Source: Spirochaetota bacterium (GTDB taxonomy: Bacteria > Spirochaetota > Spirochaetia > Treponematales > UBA12059). Taken from it: a stretch of DNA of 64,000 nucleotides. A program made the position numbers and the translations under genes. The DNA lies in the NCBI GenBank assembly GCA_029547205.1, contig JAKPPT010000070.1:17908-81907 (forward strand), in the 5' to 3' direction. Each line of letters begins with the position of its first letter. Positions within the stretch are counted from its first letter, which is position 1. The notes beneath the pieces were generated by a model, which searched no databases, had not been told where the DNA came from, and worked only from the letters and a program-made list of their open reading frames with translations. Positions 62,478 to 64,000 of the stretch are shown in pieces.

Positions 62478-62867
62478 ATGTCTTTTGTGTTTCTTATTAT
62501 TGCCAGCCTGTTCGCACTTTTGGGTACATTTCTCGATATTATTTCAACTCAAAACTTATTGAAAAAGGGTTTGAGTTTAGATTACGAACAAAACTTGTTA
62601 GCCCGAAACGCAATAAAAAAATTCGGCACTAAATTTTTTTTGATTTATTTCCTTGTAGAAGCGATATTTTTTAGCAGTTGTTGCATTATATTCGCTCAAC
62701 TGCAAAATTGGTTTGCAAACACACTCTACGTGTCTTTCAGTATTTTTTATGGCACACTTCGTATGGCTGTTGCACATCATAATTATACAGGCAAACAAAA
62801 TATTCTATCAAAATTTGTCTGGAAAATTGTGCAATTAATTAACGGCTGGTATGAATACTTACAATAA
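62478..62867 (+). CDS. Small membrane protein, 129 aa
   Basis: Three or four hydrophobic segments (SFVFLIIASLFALLGTFLDIIS; FFLIYFLVEAIFFSSCCIIFA; TLYVSFSIFYGTLRMAVAHHN). I do not recognise a family with certainty; the pattern TFLDIISTQNLL...E.NL resembles DUF5658-type proteins. GTGAGGAAAAACAGTATT gives a fair binding site for the ATG at 62478, preferred to the frame start at 62415. It lies in an island of relics and may be foreign. Confidence 0.6.
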   Translation: MSFVFLIIASLFALLGTFLDIISTQNLLKKGLSLDYEQNLLARNAIKKFGTKFFLIYFLVEAIFFSSCCIIFAQLQNWFANTLYVSFSIFYGTLRMAVAHHNYTGKQNILSKFVWKIVQLINGWYEYLQ

Positions 62868-62934
62868 GTCTTTACATAATTGTTTTTATTATATACGAAC
62901 AAGATATAGTCGATTTTTGTGGATGGGATAGAAA

Positions 62935-62998
62935 ATGGACGTTTTTTTTTGGTAAGGTTTTGTCAACAAACTCAACTACCCAAAAAGAGAACGTCCAT
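62935..62998. other. 20-22 bp inverted repeat (large stem-loop)
   Basis: ATGGACGTTTTTTTTTTGG at 62935 and CCAAAAAGAGAACGTCCAT ending at 62998 pair with two or three mismatches around a 20-nt loop. It lies 65 bp after the membrane-protein stop and just before the MITE-like ends at 63003, so it may be a terminator or part of an element end. Confidence 0.65.
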
Positions 62999-63047
62999 GA
63001 GCTTAGTGCCTCGAAGCTTGTGAGTTATTTTTCGATCTCCTATTGAA

Positions 63048-63202
63048 TAGTGTCGCGAAGCATGTGTATGAAGCTATCTCTACAAATCTAGCACTAGTAG
63101 ATATGCTTGTAATGTATAATACAGAACTATATCGTAAATTTTTTACAGGAAATCAAAATTGCAGTGAACACAGATTGCATTTGCACATTTTTCGTGGCAC
63201 TA
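63048..63202. mobile_element. MITE copy 6 / right end of the IS
   Basis: TAGTGTCGCGAAGCATGTGT at the left and ATTTTTCGTGGCACTA at the right (inverted). It directly follows the transposase stop (63208). A third similar end, TTAGTGCCTCGAAGCTTGTG, lies at 63003-63022. The two ends side by side suggest that the MITE family derives from this IS or uses its transposase. Confidence 0.7.
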
Positions 63203-63207
63203 ATTTC

Positions 63208-64000
63208 CTATTGCAGTGCAAACTTAGGAAGATATCCCTGAATAATCCTACCAGCTTTGGGGTCATACACCTGCTTTTTCCAGATTTTTTCGTCAATAGG
63301 AAGCAAGCGGATGCGGCTTAAAAACGCACGAACCGTGAACATGGTTTTTCGGGCTCGTGCAATGAGTTCACGAGCAATGCCTGCCCGCTCCGCATGCGTG
63401 CACGTGTGACCCCTGAGATGCTCCTCCCTGATGCGAAACTTCTTAACGTAGTTATGGTAGCCCATGTAGACCGCCAACCGTGACATGCCATTTGCAGGAT
63501 GCTTGGTGATACAGGTAGTCTCACGCCTGAAATTCGCCATGTCCTTGCGGATTTCGCGGTCAATATAGTTCGACGCAAAGAGCGGATTCTGCATATCCCG
63601 GGGAAGCTTTGAGTTGACTCGGAGCTGCGCAACCCGATGTGTTTCATCCTGTTCCCGAAACAAGCGATGTCGATAGAGTGCTCGTGTATATTCCTGTTTT
63701 TCATCGGTGATGAGTAGGAGCGGTGTTGCTCGTGAAAACTGATGCTGATTCGCACAGATGTCCAGATGCTCCGTAAACGATCGAACAATGGCTCCCCGCT
63801 CAAACGTGCACGTTGCGTAGAGACTGTCTCTCACCGTTTTCTGGCGTGCGGTCATCGTCCCGGAACGTCTCACGGTTGCATGGCTCAGGCCCAGTATGAA
63901 CTGGCTCCACGCGGTAATAGATATGCCGATATCATTGGGAAAGAACTGTGAAGTATCAAAATTGACGAGCCCATCGAAACAGATTGCCTCTAGCGGGTTT
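63208..64000 (-). CDS. Transposase, C-terminal part (continues beyond the window)
   Basis: The frame is open to the window edge. Upstream of the GTG start that first appears at 63873 it reads FDGLVNFDTSQFFPNDIG, ILGLSHATVRRSGTMTARQ, so that GTG is internal. Later parts: LLLITDEKQEYTRALYRHRLF, NYIDREIRKDMANFRRETTC and KHPANGMSRLAVYMGYHNYVK. DG..NF, D-E-K and the R.ET block look like the DDE triad of an IS-type transposase family seen in other bacteria; I cannot name it. The 3' end is complete (LPKFALQ). The element's right end is at 63202 or 63003. GC content is higher than in the neighbours. Confidence 0.8.
   Translation of the reverse strand, partial: NPLEAICFDGLVNFDTSQFFPNDIGISITAWSQFILGLSHATVRRSGTMTARQKTVRDSLYATCTFERGAIVRSFTEHLDICANQHQFSRATPLLLITDEKQEYTRALYRHRLFREQDETHRVAQLRVNSKLPRDMQNPLFASNYIDREIRKDMANFRRETTCITKHPANGMSRLAVYMGYHNYVKKFRIREEHLRGHTCTHAERAGIARELIARARKTMFTVRAFLSRIRLLPIDEKIWKKQVYDPKAGRIIQGYLPKFALQ

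Noticed and set aside
63043..63321. Small plus-strand open frame at 63.0-63.3 kb
   Set aside because: It crosses the MITE-like unit and the antisense of the transposase end, with no start signal.

Overview
The window reads as a spirochete chromosome close to Treponema and relatives. The support is a FlaB-type flagellin, a spirochete-style cheA–cheW/cheR–cheX–cheY operon, a MurA with Asp in place of the catalytic Cys, an Na+-NQR cluster and several large signalling and TPR proteins of treponemal style. Identifications come from reading the translations by eye; no database search was run.

Layout: 0–7 kb holds an MFS permease, an Mrp/ApbC ATPase, tRNA-Val, an MBL hydrolase, a Sua5 threonylcarbamoyl-AMP synthase and long repeat-filled gaps. 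7–12.5 kb holds an Slt-type lytic transglycosylase, a LysM protein with a DnaK-like N-terminal domain and a methyltransferase. 12.8–18 kb is the chemotaxis operon on the minus strand. Divergent from it are a 44-aa gene, a receiver/SpoIIE phosphatase and pyrC. 20.9–25.9 kb has a DUF1848 protein, a RAYT (REP-associated tyrosine transposase), a frameshifted hydrolase and flaB with a sigma-28-like promoter. 26–30 kb has tatD, dus and two proteins of unclear role.

30.0–33.75 kb is a foreign cassette: an XRE regulator with an amber stop, a type II restriction endonuclease, its DNA methyltransferase and a decayed large serine recombinase. It abuts a tRNA-Ser/Arg/Ser/Ser cluster. 34–44 kb has two membrane proteins, murA, fhs and a 1143-aa TPR membrane protein resembling the periplasmic flagellar collar protein FlcA. 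44.5–45.5 kb is AT-rich with an IS3 relic. 45.7–51 kb has a CBM48-like protein, YfcE, a YihY–cNMP fusion, an MCP and a flavodoxin. 51–56 kb is nqrBCDEF without nqrA. 56–64 kb has a cyclase–DUF1576–small ATPase-like operon, a ClC exchanger, gene relics and part of an IS element.

The most striking feature is a short dispersed word, ACACCTGGTAC plus C, A or G, in either orientation. By eye there are on the order of a hundred copies. It fills intergenic gaps and also sits in frame in many genes (read as TPGT, VPGV, YQVS), where it forms linkers and tandem arrays, most dramatically in nqrC and the FlcA-like gene. It is half of a palindrome centred on GGTACC. I see none in the restriction-modification cassette, the che operon, flaB or 56–64 kb. 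A second repeat family is a roughly 143-bp MITE with TAGTGTCA-type inverted ends, six copies, whose ends resemble the end of the IS at the right edge. A RAYT gene is present and is a possible, unproven, agent for the short repeat.
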